DNA of 51,828 nucleotides from Shewanella profunda (GTDB lineage: Bacteria; Pseudomonadota; Gammaproteobacteria; Enterobacterales; Shewanellaceae). The translations under genes were made by a program, and so were the position numbers. Positions 26,731 through 35,564 of this stretch are shown here, piece after piece; positions within the stretch are counted from its first letter, which is position 1, and each line of letters begins with the position of its first letter. The notes under the pieces were generated by a model, which was given only the letters and a program-made list of their open reading frames with translations, did not search any database and had not been told where the DNA came from. The stretch lies in the NCBI RefSeq assembly GCF_023283765.1, contig NZ_JAKILG010000034.1:1-51828 (forward strand). Reading direction: 5' to 3'.

Positions 26731-27132
26731 CTACTTAACCATGACGGCTTTCATCAACACTTCAGTGGTGTATTTATCATTGTTGATCACCGGAAAACGG
26801 TCATAGGTTTGGAATATGACCTGCTCTTGATATTTAATCATAGCGACCACACCGTACTTAATACGTTTATCAATCGACTTCGCGGGCAATGAAAATTTAA
26901 AGGGCACAGGTGCACGGGCGATATTAAATGTCTTTTGGGCGACCACAACCCCAGGCGTATTAAGATCAATAATCGCAATGGTGATTTCACAGCCTTGAGG
27001 CAGGAGAATTTTCTCTAAATAACCCGCAGCACCATTGACAATCACTGGGGGCTCAGGCTGCACAGTCACGCAGCCATTGAGTAAAATAGCCATCAGTGAA
27101 AATATTAATAACGACTTAATTTTCATAACCAT
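26731..27132 (-). CDS. ybaY: YbaY family lipoprotein
   Basis: A 133-residue lipoprotein with a type II signal (hydrophobic core, ILLNGC lipobox, Cys21 in the frame from 27132). The mature part matches the YbaY family: VNGAAGYLEKILLPQGCEITIAIIDL, then FNIARAPVPFKFSLPAKSID and YGVVAMIKYQEQVIF. Role unknown. It follows tesB by one base, with AAGGGA inside the tesB end as ribosome binding site. The tesB-ybaY adjacency is also seen in E. coli, so the pair is an old gene neighbourhood. Confidence 0.88.
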   Translation of the reverse strand: MVMKIKSLLIFSLMAILLNGCVTVQPEPPVIVNGAAGYLEKILLPQGCEITIAIIDLNTPGVVVAQKTFNIARAPVPFKFSLPAKSIDKRIKYGVVAMIKYQEQVIFQTYDRFPVINNDKYTTEVLMKAVMVK

Positions 27133-27133
27133 A

Positions 27134-28000
27134 TCAACTTCCCTTAACCGTACGTATAAGCCCTTCTTGAGTAGAAGAAGCCACTAACTCGCCCTGTTGA
27201 TTGAAAAACTGTCCCCTTACATAACCCCTACCACCACTGGCATTAGGGCTATCGATACTGTAAAGCAACCATTCGCCCATATTGATTTGGCGATGGAACC
27301 AGATAGCATGATCTATCGTCGCCATTCGCACTCCTGGACTCAAAAATGAAACGCCATGGGGCTGTGCTGCCGTCACTAAAAAGTTAAAGTCGGAAGCGTA
27401 GGCAAGTAAATATTCATGGATATGCGCATCGGTTGGCATAGGGCCATTTGCCCTTAGCCAAACATAACGATAAGGCTCGGTTTCTTTTGGTGCAAATGGA
27501 TGGAGAGGATTGACGAGCCGCATTTCAATTGGTGCATCGGCCATAAACTTTTCCAGCATTTTAGCGGGAACTTTATCCCGCATCGTCATTGCGAGTTCTT
27601 GCTGATTTAACAGACCTTCGGGGCCGGATACCTGCGGCATCACAGCTTGATGACTAAAACCCTCTTCAGGTTCTTGAAAAGAACAGGTCATATGGAAAAT
27701 GGGCCGTCCCTTTTGGATAGCACTAACGCGCCTTGCACTAAAACTGCCACCATCGCGCATATTCTCCACTTCATAAACAATCGGCAGCTTTTCGTCACCC
27801 GCACGTAAAAAATAGGAATGCAAGGAATGCACTTTACGCTCAACGGGAACCGTTTGCTTAGCAGCACTTAAGGCCTGCCCCATCACTTGGCCGCCAAACA
27901 CATGCCCAAACCCCAGATCTTGGCTTTGACCACGGAACAGTCCAATTTCAATTTGCTCGAGGGAAAGTAATGATAAAAGATCGTCTAATACCTGACTCAT
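27134..28000 (-). CDS. tesB: Acyl-CoA thioesterase II
   Basis: A 288-residue double-hotdog thioesterase that hydrolyses medium and long acyl-CoA to free fatty acid and CoA in the cytoplasm. Family motifs are FRGQSQDLGFGHVFGGQVMGQAL in pieces, HSLHSYFLRAGD, and in the second half FLSPGVRMATIDHAIWFHR with the catalytic Asp, followed by WLLYSIDSPNASGGRGYVRGQFF. Length matches E. coli TesB (286). Start follows AGGA. Co-transcribed with ybaY. Confidence 0.95.
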   Translation of the reverse strand: MSQVLDDLLSLLSLEQIEIGLFRGQSQDLGFGHVFGGQVMGQALSAAKQTVPVERKVHSLHSYFLRAGDEKLPIVYEVENMRDGGSFSARRVSAIQKGRPIFHMTCSFQEPEEGFSHQAVMPQVSGPEGLLNQQELAMTMRDKVPAKMLEKFMADAPIEMRLVNPLHPFAPKETEPYRYVWLRANGPMPTDAHIHEYLLAYASDFNFLVTAAQPHGVSFLSPGVRMATIDHAIWFHRQINMGEWLLYSIDSPNASGGRGYVRGQFFNQQGELVASSTQEGLIRTVKGS

Positions 28001-28126
28001 GGGATCCTACTGAATAGTTAGCCATTAATGCTAAAGGGTAACTCAGTTCTACTAGGGCTGACCAGCATTGAGTACACAATACCAAAACAGAAACCATGTT
28101 GAATCCGACAAAACACAGCCTTGAAC

Positions 28127-29068
28127 TTAATCAATTTTAATATCGTGTTCGAGTGCACTGAGCTTTGACCAAGAAAGAACTTTATCTTCACCACTGGCAT
28201 GTAGACTCACGGGAAACGCTTGATAAAGTTGGTGCCAACATTGCGCCAATTTATACGGTGTACATAATCCCTCACAAAAGTACGTCGGCAAAAACTCGAC
28301 AAACATGCCATGACTGACACTCCCCGCTCCCGCCAGAATATGCTGCCCATTGGGTGCATGCTCGCTCACCAAAAAGGCGGTGGTAGCGGTAAGGGTATCA
28401 AGGGAAAATAAGGGTTGAATTGCTGGTGCCAAATGTTTCTCTGTCATGGCCGTCACCGCCTGCGGACACAGGCTATTAACCCGAATATTGTGTAGCGCCC
28501 CTTCGATGGACAAACTATTGACCATACCGACTAAGGCCATTTTTGCCGCACTAAATCCAACTTGATGTAAATCCCCAAATAGACCTGATGCCCCCGTGGT
28601 CATCATAATGCGGCCATAATCTTGCAATTTCATCAATGGCCATACCGCTTGGGTTAAATAAAAACTGCCATTTAAATCCACATCTAACTGTCGCTGCCAC
28701 TGTTCAGTAGTGATCCTTTCAAAGGCACAAGCACCATAAACACCCGCGTTATTAATTAAAATATCAATTCGTTGCCAGTTTTTTGCAACTTCATCAACCA
28801 TACGATCTACTGCCGCTTTGTCACTCACATCGAGGACAAAATAAAGGCAATCACCACCTAACTTATGAATACTGTCAAAGGTCTGCATCAAGTTGTCATT
28901 GGTGGAATGAGTAGCAGAGTGAGCATCACTGATTAACTCAGCACAGCGAGCGATAGGTTGATCGATAAGTACGACTTTAGCACCCCGCTCTGCCAGCATA
29001 ATAGCGTAAGCTCGGCCTAGTCCTGAACCCGCTCCTGTGATCAGTGCTACTTTCTTATCGAAACGCAT
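28127..29068 (-). CDS. Short-chain dehydrogenase with substituted catalytic Tyr
   Basis: A 313-residue short-chain dehydrogenase/reductase most like the SDR domain of multifunctional enzyme type 2 (HSD17B4-like) proteins. The cofactor loop TGAGSGLG (11-18), NNAG (106-109) and the catalytic Ser S161 are intact. The catalytic Tyr of YSAAK is replaced: the motif reads GFSAAK (F172, K176), encoded by TTT, one base from TAT. The usual PG turn after strand 6 is CPQ. The C-terminal 60 residues are an extension. Start follows AAGGATA. Either the enzyme is inactive and has another role or uses a different acid. It is not in an obvious operon. Confidence 0.82.
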   Translation of the reverse strand: MRFDKKVALITGAGSGLGRAYAIMLAERGAKVVLIDQPIARCAELISDAHSATHSTNDNLMQTFDSIHKLGGDCLYFVLDVSDKAAVDRMVDEVAKNWQRIDILINNAGVYGACAFERITTEQWQRQLDVDLNGSFYLTQAVWPLMKLQDYGRIMMTTGASGLFGDLHQVGFSAAKMALVGMVNSLSIEGALHNIRVNSLCPQAVTAMTEKHLAPAIQPLFSLDTLTATTAFLVSEHAPNGQHILAGAGSVSHGMFVEFLPTYFCEGLCTPYKLAQCWHQLYQAFPVSLHASGEDKVLSWSKLSALEHDIKID

Positions 29069-29192
29069 CTGAACGTATCCTTATTGATATAATGCAAACT
29101 CGCATTATCTGGAGTGTGTAAGTCACGTAAAATCAACATCAGTATATAAGTGGCATCTTTGATGTTTACAACCTAACGAGTGCGTTGAATAA

Positions 29193-29244
29193 TTTACCTA
29201 AATTAATAAAATCTTAGGTAAAGGGTTAAATAACCCTTTACCTA
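29193..29244. other. Three mutually complementary segments upstream of menA
   Basis: TTTACCTAA (29193-29201), TTAGGTAAA (29214-29222) and TTTACCTA (29237-29244) are complementary in turn. The second can pair with the first or with the third; the latter pairing extends to a 14-bp arm palindrome (29215-29244). Competing hairpins like these occur in attenuators, but there is no T-run. Alternatively they are repeated protein-binding half sites. The 365-bp gap around it holds no gene. Confidence 0.55.
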
Positions 29245-29433
29245 TAACAACACAGACTTTTATGATTTTCTTTGAGCTTGACGACAAATATCATTCCATA
29301 AGAGTGAACATATGTGCGCCAATTCAAACTCTGTTAAATGCGTTTATTAGATAGTGCTCACTTTCGGCTGAAATATTGTTATGCTACTGCCAATTGAATA
29401 CCCTTTTCTTTTTCGAGATAACGACTGGACGCC

Positions 29434-30309
29434 ATGAATCCTTGGATTTTAGCCATAAGGCCGCGCACACTTCCTGCAGCAATCGGCCCACTATTGATAG
29501 GTAATATTCTTGCCTTACACCTTAACAGTTTTAGTTGGTTAATCGCTGCAACCTCCACGCTCTGTGCCGTGTTGCTACAAGTTGCGGTTAACCTTGCTAA
29601 CGACTACTTTGATTTTAAAAATGGCATAGATACCGCCGAACGGATCGGCCCCACTCGCGTTAGCCAAAGTGGGATGATCCCTGCAAATAAAGTGCGTAAT
29701 GCAATGATATTGTGTCTTATCCTTGCCCTCGCCGTCGGTTCCTATTTGATTTGGCATGGCGGCTGGCCTATCGCCATCTTAGCAGCGGCTGCTATTTTAG
29801 GCGCTCTTGGTTATAGTGGTGGCCCCTATCCATTGGCCTCCCATGGACTCGGTGAAGTTGCTGCATTTGTCTTTTTTGGATTAGTCGCCGTGGTTGGCAG
29901 TTATTATCTGCAAGCGGGTGATACAACAATCAATGCTTGGCTGTTAGGCTGTGCCATTGGCTTATTTAATGCCGCGATTATGTTAGTCAACAATACGCGA
30001 GATATTCGTACCGATACTCAAGCAGGCAAGCACACCTTGGCAGTACGTATTGGCGAAGCACAGGCAAAAGTACTCTATCAAGCTTTGATTTATTTGCCCT
30101 TTGGCTTAGTGATTGCTGGCTTTTTATTCGGCATTTTACCCGGCTTACCTGTACTGCTTGCGGGATTATCGCTGCTTATCGCCCGTAAACTCAGTAGCGA
30201 TTTTTATGCCGTATCCGGTGAGGCTTTAAACCCGCTGCTCGGCCGCACTGCTAAGTTAACCATGATTTTCAGTACCTTATTCAGTGTGGGTTTAGTTTTT
30301 ACGGCGTAA
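29434..30309 (+). CDS. menA: 1,4-dihydroxy-2-naphthoate polyprenyltransferase
   Basis: A 291-residue UbiA-family inner-membrane prenyltransferase that attaches the polyprenyl chain to 1,4-dihydroxy-2-naphthoate, giving demethylmenaquinone. The first Asp-rich motif NLANDYFDFKNGID (residues about 52-65) and the second, NNTRDIRTDTQAGKHTLAV (around 187-205), are both present. Nine hydrophobic helices fit the family. Menaquinone is the main quinone in anaerobic respiration in Shewanella, so the enzyme is central there. Monocistronic, with a terminator after it. Confidence 0.95.
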   Translation: MNPWILAIRPRTLPAAIGPLLIGNILALHLNSFSWLIAATSTLCAVLLQVAVNLANDYFDFKNGIDTAERIGPTRVSQSGMIPANKVRNAMILCLILALAVGSYLIWHGGWPIAILAAAAILGALGYSGGPYPLASHGLGEVAAFVFFGLVAVVGSYYLQAGDTTINAWLLGCAIGLFNAAIMLVNNTRDIRTDTQAGKHTLAVRIGEAQAKVLYQALIYLPFGLVIAGFLFGILPGLPVLLAGLSLLIARKLSSDFYAVSGEALNPLLGRTAKLTMIFSTLFSVGLVFTA

Positions 30310-30352
30310 CGTAAAAGTGCTAAGTGAGTGCTACAAGGTTAATTCTGAAGAT

Positions 30353-30391
30353 AAAAAAGGTTCGTATCCTTGGTAGATACAAACCTTTTTT
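30353..30391 (+). terminator. Terminator after menA
   Basis: AAAAAAGGTT CGTATC and GATAC AAACCTTTTTT form a long stem with a 7-base loop and a T-run on the plus strand. Confidence 0.9.
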
Positions 30392-30450
30392 ATTGGTAAG
30401 CGCAACTTCAGTTTCACCTCAACAACCGACAAGGGAAATCCAACATCAGA

Positions 30451-31266
30451 CTATTGCCAGATATAACCCGAGATCAGTGTGTTTAACAAAATACCGTTAA
30501 AATTACGTTGGGCTTGGGATGAGTCATTGTGACCTGCGCCAAAACACACATGCAGTGGCAGTAAATGCTCTTCCCGCGGATGACTAAAACGCGCTTCAGG
30601 CGCCGCTTGCCAGTGTGTTAACGCTGTTTTTGCCTCGGCAGTGCTCGCACTTGCCGTTAATGTTTGCATGAGCCAATGATCAAATTCTGCACTGCGGCTT
30701 TGCACTGTAAGCTCGCTAGAAAAAAACGCCCGCATATTATGAAACGACATGCCAGAGCCCACTATTAATACCCCTTGTTCCCGCAGCGGCGCTAAAGCCT
30801 CACCAATTGCAATATGAGTCTTAGAAGCGAGACTGTCGACTAACGACATCTGCACCACGGGAATATTAGCCTCTGGATACATCAGCTTAAGTGGCACAAA
30901 GGTGCCGTGATCGAATGCGCGCTCGGCATCTAAGCGGGCAGTGATCCCCTTATCTGCTAACATCTTAGCAATCTGTCCGGCTAATTCTGGCTCACCAGGA
31001 GCAGGATACGTCAACTGATAAGCCTCAGGTGGAAATCCATAGTAGTCATACAAAATACTTGGTTTAGGGCTACTCGACAAAGTCACTACCGATTCTTCCC
31101 AATGGGCGGTGATCAGTATAATCGCCTTAGGGGTTGGAATTGGTGCCGTAACCGACGATAAAAATGCCGTTAACTCCGAATGATTAGCATCATTGAGCAA
31201 AGGCATAGGGCCACCACCGTGGGGGACAAACAGCACAGGCATTCGACTGACTTTAGCTTGTCTCAT
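30451..31266 (-). CDS. ygiD: Class III extradiol dioxygenase family protein (YgiD/DODA type)
   Basis: A 271-residue non-haem metal enzyme of the DOPA 4,5-dioxygenase (LigB) family. Metal and active-site histidines appear in order: FVPHGGGP (H16), ITAHWEE, FDHGTFVPL and GSGMSFHNM. The length is typical (about 260-270). E. coli YgiD opens the aromatic ring of L-DOPA; the natural substrate here is not known. The adjacent doxX-type gene and a LysR regulator lie on its 5' side, a common trio in proteobacteria. Start is ATG at 31266 after GAGAAC. Confidence 0.88.
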   Translation of the reverse strand: MRQAKVSRMPVLFVPHGGGPMPLLNDANHSELTAFLSSVTAPIPTPKAIILITAHWEESVVTLSSSPKPSILYDYYGFPPEAYQLTYPAPGEPELAGQIAKMLADKGITARLDAERAFDHGTFVPLKLMYPEANIPVVQMSLVDSLASKTHIAIGEALAPLREQGVLIVGSGMSFHNMRAFFSSELTVQSRSAEFDHWLMQTLTASASTAEAKTALTHWQAAPEARFSHPREEHLLPLHVCFGAGHNDSSQAQRNFNGILLNTLISGYIWQ

Positions 31267-31356
31267 TATGTTCTCGTGTTGATTAACTTATATCTGAACT
31301 AACTATTGTTTACCGTTAACGTACAGCATTTATCGCTAAATGACTTTTCAATAAAC

Positions 31357-31874
31357 TCAAAATGCTGAACGACTCTGCGATAGCTGTCTCTGAAGGTGCA
31401 CTAAACGCTCCACAATTTCATCGAGCTTGATAATAAGAAATAGCCCTATCGATAAACTCAATGCTGGCAGCGCATTCATTGCCGCTTCATAGTTAAAGTG
31501 GAAATAAATCGCCCCCATCATAATGGCTAGTAGACCACTCGCATAATGGCTAGTAGACCACTCGCCGAGAGCACTCGGTAGTCACGCAAAAACAATCCAA
31601 GGGCGCCAATGACTTCCATTAACCCAACCAAATAGCCAAAACCAGTGGGGAGATTCATCAAGGTGAAGGGGACATGGAACATAGGCACCCCAAACAATTT
31701 GGCAAATCCAGAGATAAAAAATACTATGCTCATCGCCAATGTTACGGTTGCGGCGGCGCGATTGAGTGTATTAGCACAAAGGTATAATTTCTGTGTATCT
31801 GCCTCAGCAACTAAGTCAGTAGTAACAGAGCCCTTATCGCCACATAAGTTTGAAAGTCCCATAGAACACCCCAT
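31357..31874 (-). pseudogene. doxX-family membrane protein, frameshifted by a 23-bp tandem duplication
   Basis: A DoxX-family membrane protein gene. The frame from 31874 (or ATG 31862, which has GGGGTG upstream) gives a 40-residue N-terminal tail, then helices LAMSIVFFISGFAKLFGV and LVGLMEVIGALGLFL. It then enters a 23-bp direct duplication (31520-31565) and stops at TAG 31527 after 115 codons. Without one copy the frame continues LLAIMMGAIYFHFNYEAAMNAL, then LSLSIGLFLIIKLDEIVERLV, to a TGA at 31357, restoring the fourth helix. The gene is therefore disrupted in this sequence. The duplication is exact, so a recent or reversible event, or a sequencing/assembly artefact, is possible. Confidence 0.85.
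31520..31565. repeat. Exact 23-bp tandem duplication
   Basis: Two identical 23-bp units (31520-31542 and 31543-31565, starting ATAATGGCTAGTAGACC) lie end to end inside the doxX gene. 23 is not a multiple of three, so it shifts the reading frame. Confidence 0.95.
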
Positions 31875-32024
31875 TTAACTGAATATTGGCCGTCAGTCTT
31901 GGGCATCAATGTGCAGACGACGAGCGAGATATGGCGTAGATTATGAGCCGATAAAAGATAAATAAATATGGAATAAAATCTAACATCTCTTAAACTAATA
32001 ATTTAGATCTTGCGAGTAACGCCA

Positions 32025-32939
32025 ATGACCTTAGATCAACTGTTGATGTTTAAAACCGTAGCTGAGGCGGGCTCGCTTAAAGCCGCTAGCGACAAGCTGC
32101 ATAAAACCCAACCCGCCATTAGTCAAAGTATTAAACAGTTAGAATCCCAACTCGATCTTATCCTGTTTAATCGCGAAGGTTATCGACTCGCCCTGACAGA
32201 GCAAGGTCGAAAACTGCTGCAACATACTCAGCGAGTGCTGAATGAAGCGCAGGAAATGAAACAAGTCGCGAAGCATTTGGCAAAAGGCAACGAAGCGAGC
32301 ATCACCTTAGCCTTCGAGGCCTCGTTCAATCTCGCTCAGATCCTACCCATTCTAGAGCGGACTCAAAATGAATTTCCCTATACTCAAATCATCCTCAAGC
32401 AAGAGTTTTTAACTGGCGCGCTTGAAGCGCTAAATCAAGATAAAGCCGAAATTGCTATTTCAGCTGGCGGGATTGAGCCGCTGCATTCAACTCATTTACA
32501 GGTAGCCTATTTATTTTCCGGTAACCTTCTCGATGTAGCTTCCCCACGTTTACTAGAACGTCATCCGACCCTCACCTGCGCGAAGGAACTCGTCAATGAA
32601 TATCAAATAGTGATCCAAGATACGGGCTCAGGCACTGCGAATATTGAATTTGGGGTACAAGCGGGTCAACGACGTTGGTATGTTAATGATTTTTATACTA
32701 AGAAAATGCTAATTCAAAGCGGTATGGGTTGGGGAAAACTGCCCTACTATATGATTGAACAAGCACTAAAACAAAAGGAACTGGTTCCACTCAATCTACG
32801 CGAAAGGCAAAACAGCATTCAGCTCGACTACTATGTCATGCGCAAACCTCACTCACCACTAGGACCTGTTGCCCAAACCCTTTGGCAAAATCTAGTGATC
32901 TTTGCGACATCCCCAGAGGATAGGCTTAACGGCCAGTGA
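32025..32939 (+). CDS. LysR-type transcriptional regulator (doxX/ygiD neighbour)
   Basis: A LysR regulator of about 304 residues. The N-terminal helix-turn-helix reads LLMFKTVAEAGSLKAASDKLHKTQPAISQSI (in pieces), followed by the effector domain. The start is taken as the ATG at 32025 rather than the TTG at 32010, since MTLDQLLMFKTV is the usual LysR opening. It is divergent from the doxX pseudogene and upstream of ygiD, so regulation of that pair is likely. Followed by a compact terminator. Confidence 0.88.
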   Translation: MTLDQLLMFKTVAEAGSLKAASDKLHKTQPAISQSIKQLESQLDLILFNREGYRLALTEQGRKLLQHTQRVLNEAQEMKQVAKHLAKGNEASITLAFEASFNLAQILPILERTQNEFPYTQIILKQEFLTGALEALNQDKAEIAISAGGIEPLHSTHLQVAYLFSGNLLDVASPRLLERHPTLTCAKELVNEYQIVIQDTGSGTANIEFGVQAGQRRWYVNDFYTKKMLIQSGMGWGKLPYYMIEQALKQKELVPLNLRERQNSIQLDYYVMRKPHSPLGPVAQTLWQNLVIFATSPEDRLNGQ

Positions 32940-32946
32940 AAAAAAT

Positions 32947-32967
32947 AAAGGGCCAAAAGGCCCTTTT
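32947..32967. terminator. Bidirectional terminator
   Basis: AAAGGGCC AAAA GGCCCTTTT is an 8-bp stem with a tetraloop between the converging LysR and chaperone-like genes. Confidence 0.9.
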
Positions 32968-32983
32968 AGTCAAGCTTTTGATC

Positions 32984-33448
32984 CTACTGTATTTCTTGTT
33001 TTGCAACCGCCCGATCTAACTTAGCGCGCTCAACTTCGGGTGAGGCTTTAATCGCATTAACTAAGGCGATTAAATCCGCACCATCTTGAGCGGCTAATAG
33101 CACTAAGTTACTGTTATTTTTCCAATCCACTCTCAACCCATAAAGTTTAGCGAAATCCTCGGCTGAGGTTTCTGGTTTAAGCTTAACCACCAGTTTGCCC
33201 GTCATTTCAGCAAATGGCTTACCCGACTGAGTCACCACTTGTTGCCCTTTCATCAACTGCTTAGCTTGCTTAACACCGGAGTCGGTCTTGATATAGTATT
33301 GTGTATCCGCTCCCAAAAACTCAGCACGGCTTAGAGTTACCCCTTTTGTTTCACCCTGAGGTGGAACCAAATCAACTTTGTCATGTGCCATAGCTTGTGC
33401 AGACAGTGATAGAGCGACTGCGACTAATGATAAATTTAATATTTTCAT
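32984..33448 (-). CDS. Putative dedicated chaperone of the adjacent subtilase
   Basis: A 154-residue secreted protein starting at the ATG at 33448, which has AAGGAG upstream; an earlier ATG at 33481 adds residues overlapping the protease gene. The signal peptide is MKILNLSLVAVALSLSAQAMA. The C-terminal half (KLVVKLKPETSAEDFAKLYGL ... SPEVERAKLD) resembles the S8 propeptide/inhibitor I9 fold. The protease gene ends 10 bp upstream on the same strand. This layout matches Aeromonas sobria serine protease and its external chaperone ORF2, needed for folding of a kexin-like protease that has no propeptide. Assigned by that analogy. Confidence 0.7.
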   Translation of the reverse strand: MKILNLSLVAVALSLSAQAMAHDKVDLVPPQGETKGVTLSRAEFLGADTQYYIKTDSGVKQAKQLMKGQQVVTQSGKPFAEMTGKLVVKLKPETSAEDFAKLYGLRVDWKNNSNLVLLAAQDGADLIALVNAIKASPEVERAKLDRAVAKQEIQ

Positions 33449-33458
33449 TTGGTACTCC

Positions 33459-35564
33459 TTAAGATGCAGACTTGGCAGCATGGCCGTGGAAACGAATTGA
33501 CCAACCTTTCAATTTACCGTCAGCCTCGTTAGGAATTGAGATATAGCCTTGGTCATACTTAATAAATCTGTAACTACCGCTATTCACATCGATAAGCTTG
33601 ATAGTCCATTCCCCCTTTGATGACTCACCGTAAAACGCATTTGACAGCATAGGTGTCGCATCATAGCCCGTGACAATATCATTAGGATTGGTTTTATCCA
33701 TCACGCCTTGATAAACCTGACCGTTATAAGGTGTCATCAGCACGCTTTTAGTGCCAGCAGGAGAAATAAGCTCTACAGCCAGATCCGGCAGGCGCAGGTG
33801 ATCTGCCGTTAGCTCAATCTGTACCGCTTCGATAACTAAATCCTCAGTAACGACTTGAGTGTCACTGACACCATTTACATTGGCATCGGGGATAGATTTA
33901 GCTAACACTTCGCTTGCTTGCCACTCTGAAACAACATATTCACCTAAATCTTCTGCATAAGACTTAGCCAGTTTGACTGCTTCACTCACATTGACTCGAC
34001 CAAAACCATATAAATTATGGAATGAAAATCCTGCGGCGTTTTGTTGCCATGCGGGAATAGCCGCATATTCTGCCGCACCTTCACCCACTCCGACAGTGAC
34101 CGTTTTTGCAGCGATCTGTGCATCAACTTTTGTCGCTGTTTTTGCCAGAACATGGCGTACATCACGCCAAGTTAACTCAGGATTAGCACTCATAATTACC
34201 GCAACAGCACCAGACGTATTAGGTGCTGCAGATGAAGTCCCATTCATGGTAGAAGTGTAATCACAATTGGAATTTAAAGGATGTAATCCACCATGGAATG
34301 GCGTACTTGGACGATCTTCGGCAATGACAGAACCCTTATCACAACCCATACGATCCGTTGTGACAATAGCAGGCGCATCATCACCATATTCACCGCCTGG
34401 CGCCGTTAAAAATACATTAGAGCCGACAGAGGAATAACTTGATAATTGACCATTCGCGTTAATGGCACTCACCACTAAGTTGTAAACGTTAGCATTATCG
34501 CTAGACATATTTGAGTTGTGGAAAGGTAAACCATGGTTGGCTGGATTTTCTGGCGTAGCATCAAAGTAATCACCCGGTAACCAGAAGGTGCGGAAACGAT
34601 AGTAATCATAACCATTACCCGCAGATTTCACGAAGATACTGCCTTTCCCATCAAAGCTTTGAGTCGCCACATCCCGATATACTTCAGTTTCATCTTCATC
34701 AAAAGTATCAGGAAATGGAACGCTATAACCATAACTTTGGTTAAACACACGAGCACTGTCACTATAGGCACTCGCCCCATGGGATTTGACAAAGTTTTCA
34801 AATGTTTGCACATTTGCGACTTGGCCAGTTGGATCTGAGTCTAAGAAGTTAAAGCCAATCAGTTGTGCCTTTGGCGCAACACCACGCCCACCAATACCGT
34901 TCCAACCTTCTGCGGCAATAATACCCCCTACAGCAGTACCATGACCCGCAGAACCAGCAAATGGCGTAGGATCAACGGTACCTGTGATGAGGTTGTAAGA
35001 ACCCCCATTCACTATATTGTTAACCAGATCAGCGTGAGCAATTTCTAACCCATCATCCACCACAGCAACCGTGATACCTTGACCCATGATCTGCTGTGAC
35101 ATAGCGCCACTCACATTCATGTCTTCACCCACAACACCGCGACTAGCGGCAAACGCATTTTGTCCCGTGTTTTTTAAATGCCATTGGTATGCATATAAAG
35201 GATCGCCATTTTTAATATTAATAATTAAATTAGCTTCGGCAGTATACTGACCATCAGATACTTTGAATTTAATAACTTCGGTACCTTCAGTCACATCCGT
35301 GGAATAAGTGAACTCACCTGTACTTTTATTAACCAGAGTTAACGTTCCTAATTTTATGTCACTAGGATCAACCAATGAATAAGTTAAACCACCTTCCGCA
35401 TCTGTTGCATCTAACTTACCGGAGAATAATAAAGACTGGGACACGTCAATAGTGATATCAGCAGTAAGTGGTGCTGTGTTGACGGGTTCGGGAGACTTTT
35501 TATCACTACCACAACCTGCCAATAAGGCAGCTGTGATACTTAATGCAACAATGGACATACGCAT
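33459..35564 (-). CDS. Kexin-like S8 subtilase lipoprotein with P domain
   Basis: A serine protease of about 701 residues. The signal peptide ends in LLAGC, a lipobox, so it should be lipid-anchored. The order is: a cadherin-like/Ig-like region (about 35-120), subtilase domain with Asp in VAVVDDGLE (about 170), His in AGHGTAVGG (about 208) and Ser in NGTSSAAPN (about 430), and a C-terminal proprotein convertase P domain (about 560-685). There is no obvious cleavable propeptide, in line with the separate chaperone gene downstream. The start is the third-codon ATG (35564) since AAGGA lies nine bases upstream; ATG 35573 is too close. Substrate unknown. Confidence 0.92.
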   Translation of the reverse strand: MRMSIVALSITAALLAGCGSDKKSPEPVNTAPLTADITIDVSQSLLFSGKLDATDAEGGLTYSLVDPSDIKLGTLTLVNKSTGEFTYSTDVTEGTEVIKFKVSDGQYTAEANLIINIKNGDPLYAYQWHLKNTGQNAFAASRGVVGEDMNVSGAMSQQIMGQGITVAVVDDGLEIAHADLVNNIVNGGSYNLITGTVDPTPFAGSAGHGTAVGGIIAAEGWNGIGGRGVAPKAQLIGFNFLDSDPTGQVANVQTFENFVKSHGASAYSDSARVFNQSYGYSVPFPDTFDEDETEVYRDVATQSFDGKGSIFVKSAGNGYDYYRFRTFWLPGDYFDATPENPANHGLPFHNSNMSSDNANVYNLVVSAINANGQLSSYSSVGSNVFLTAPGGEYGDDAPAIVTTDRMGCDKGSVIAEDRPSTPFHGGLHPLNSNCDYTSTMNGTSSAAPNTSGAVAVIMSANPELTWRDVRHVLAKTATKVDAQIAAKTVTVGVGEGAAEYAAIPAWQQNAAGFSFHNLYGFGRVNVSEAVKLAKSYAEDLGEYVVSEWQASEVLAKSIPDANVNGVSDTQVVTEDLVIEAVQIELTADHLRLPDLAVELISPAGTKSVLMTPYNGQVYQGVMDKTNPNDIVTGYDATPMLSNAFYGESSKGEWTIKLIDVNSGSYRFIKYDQGYISIPNEADGKLKGWSIRFHGHAAKSAS

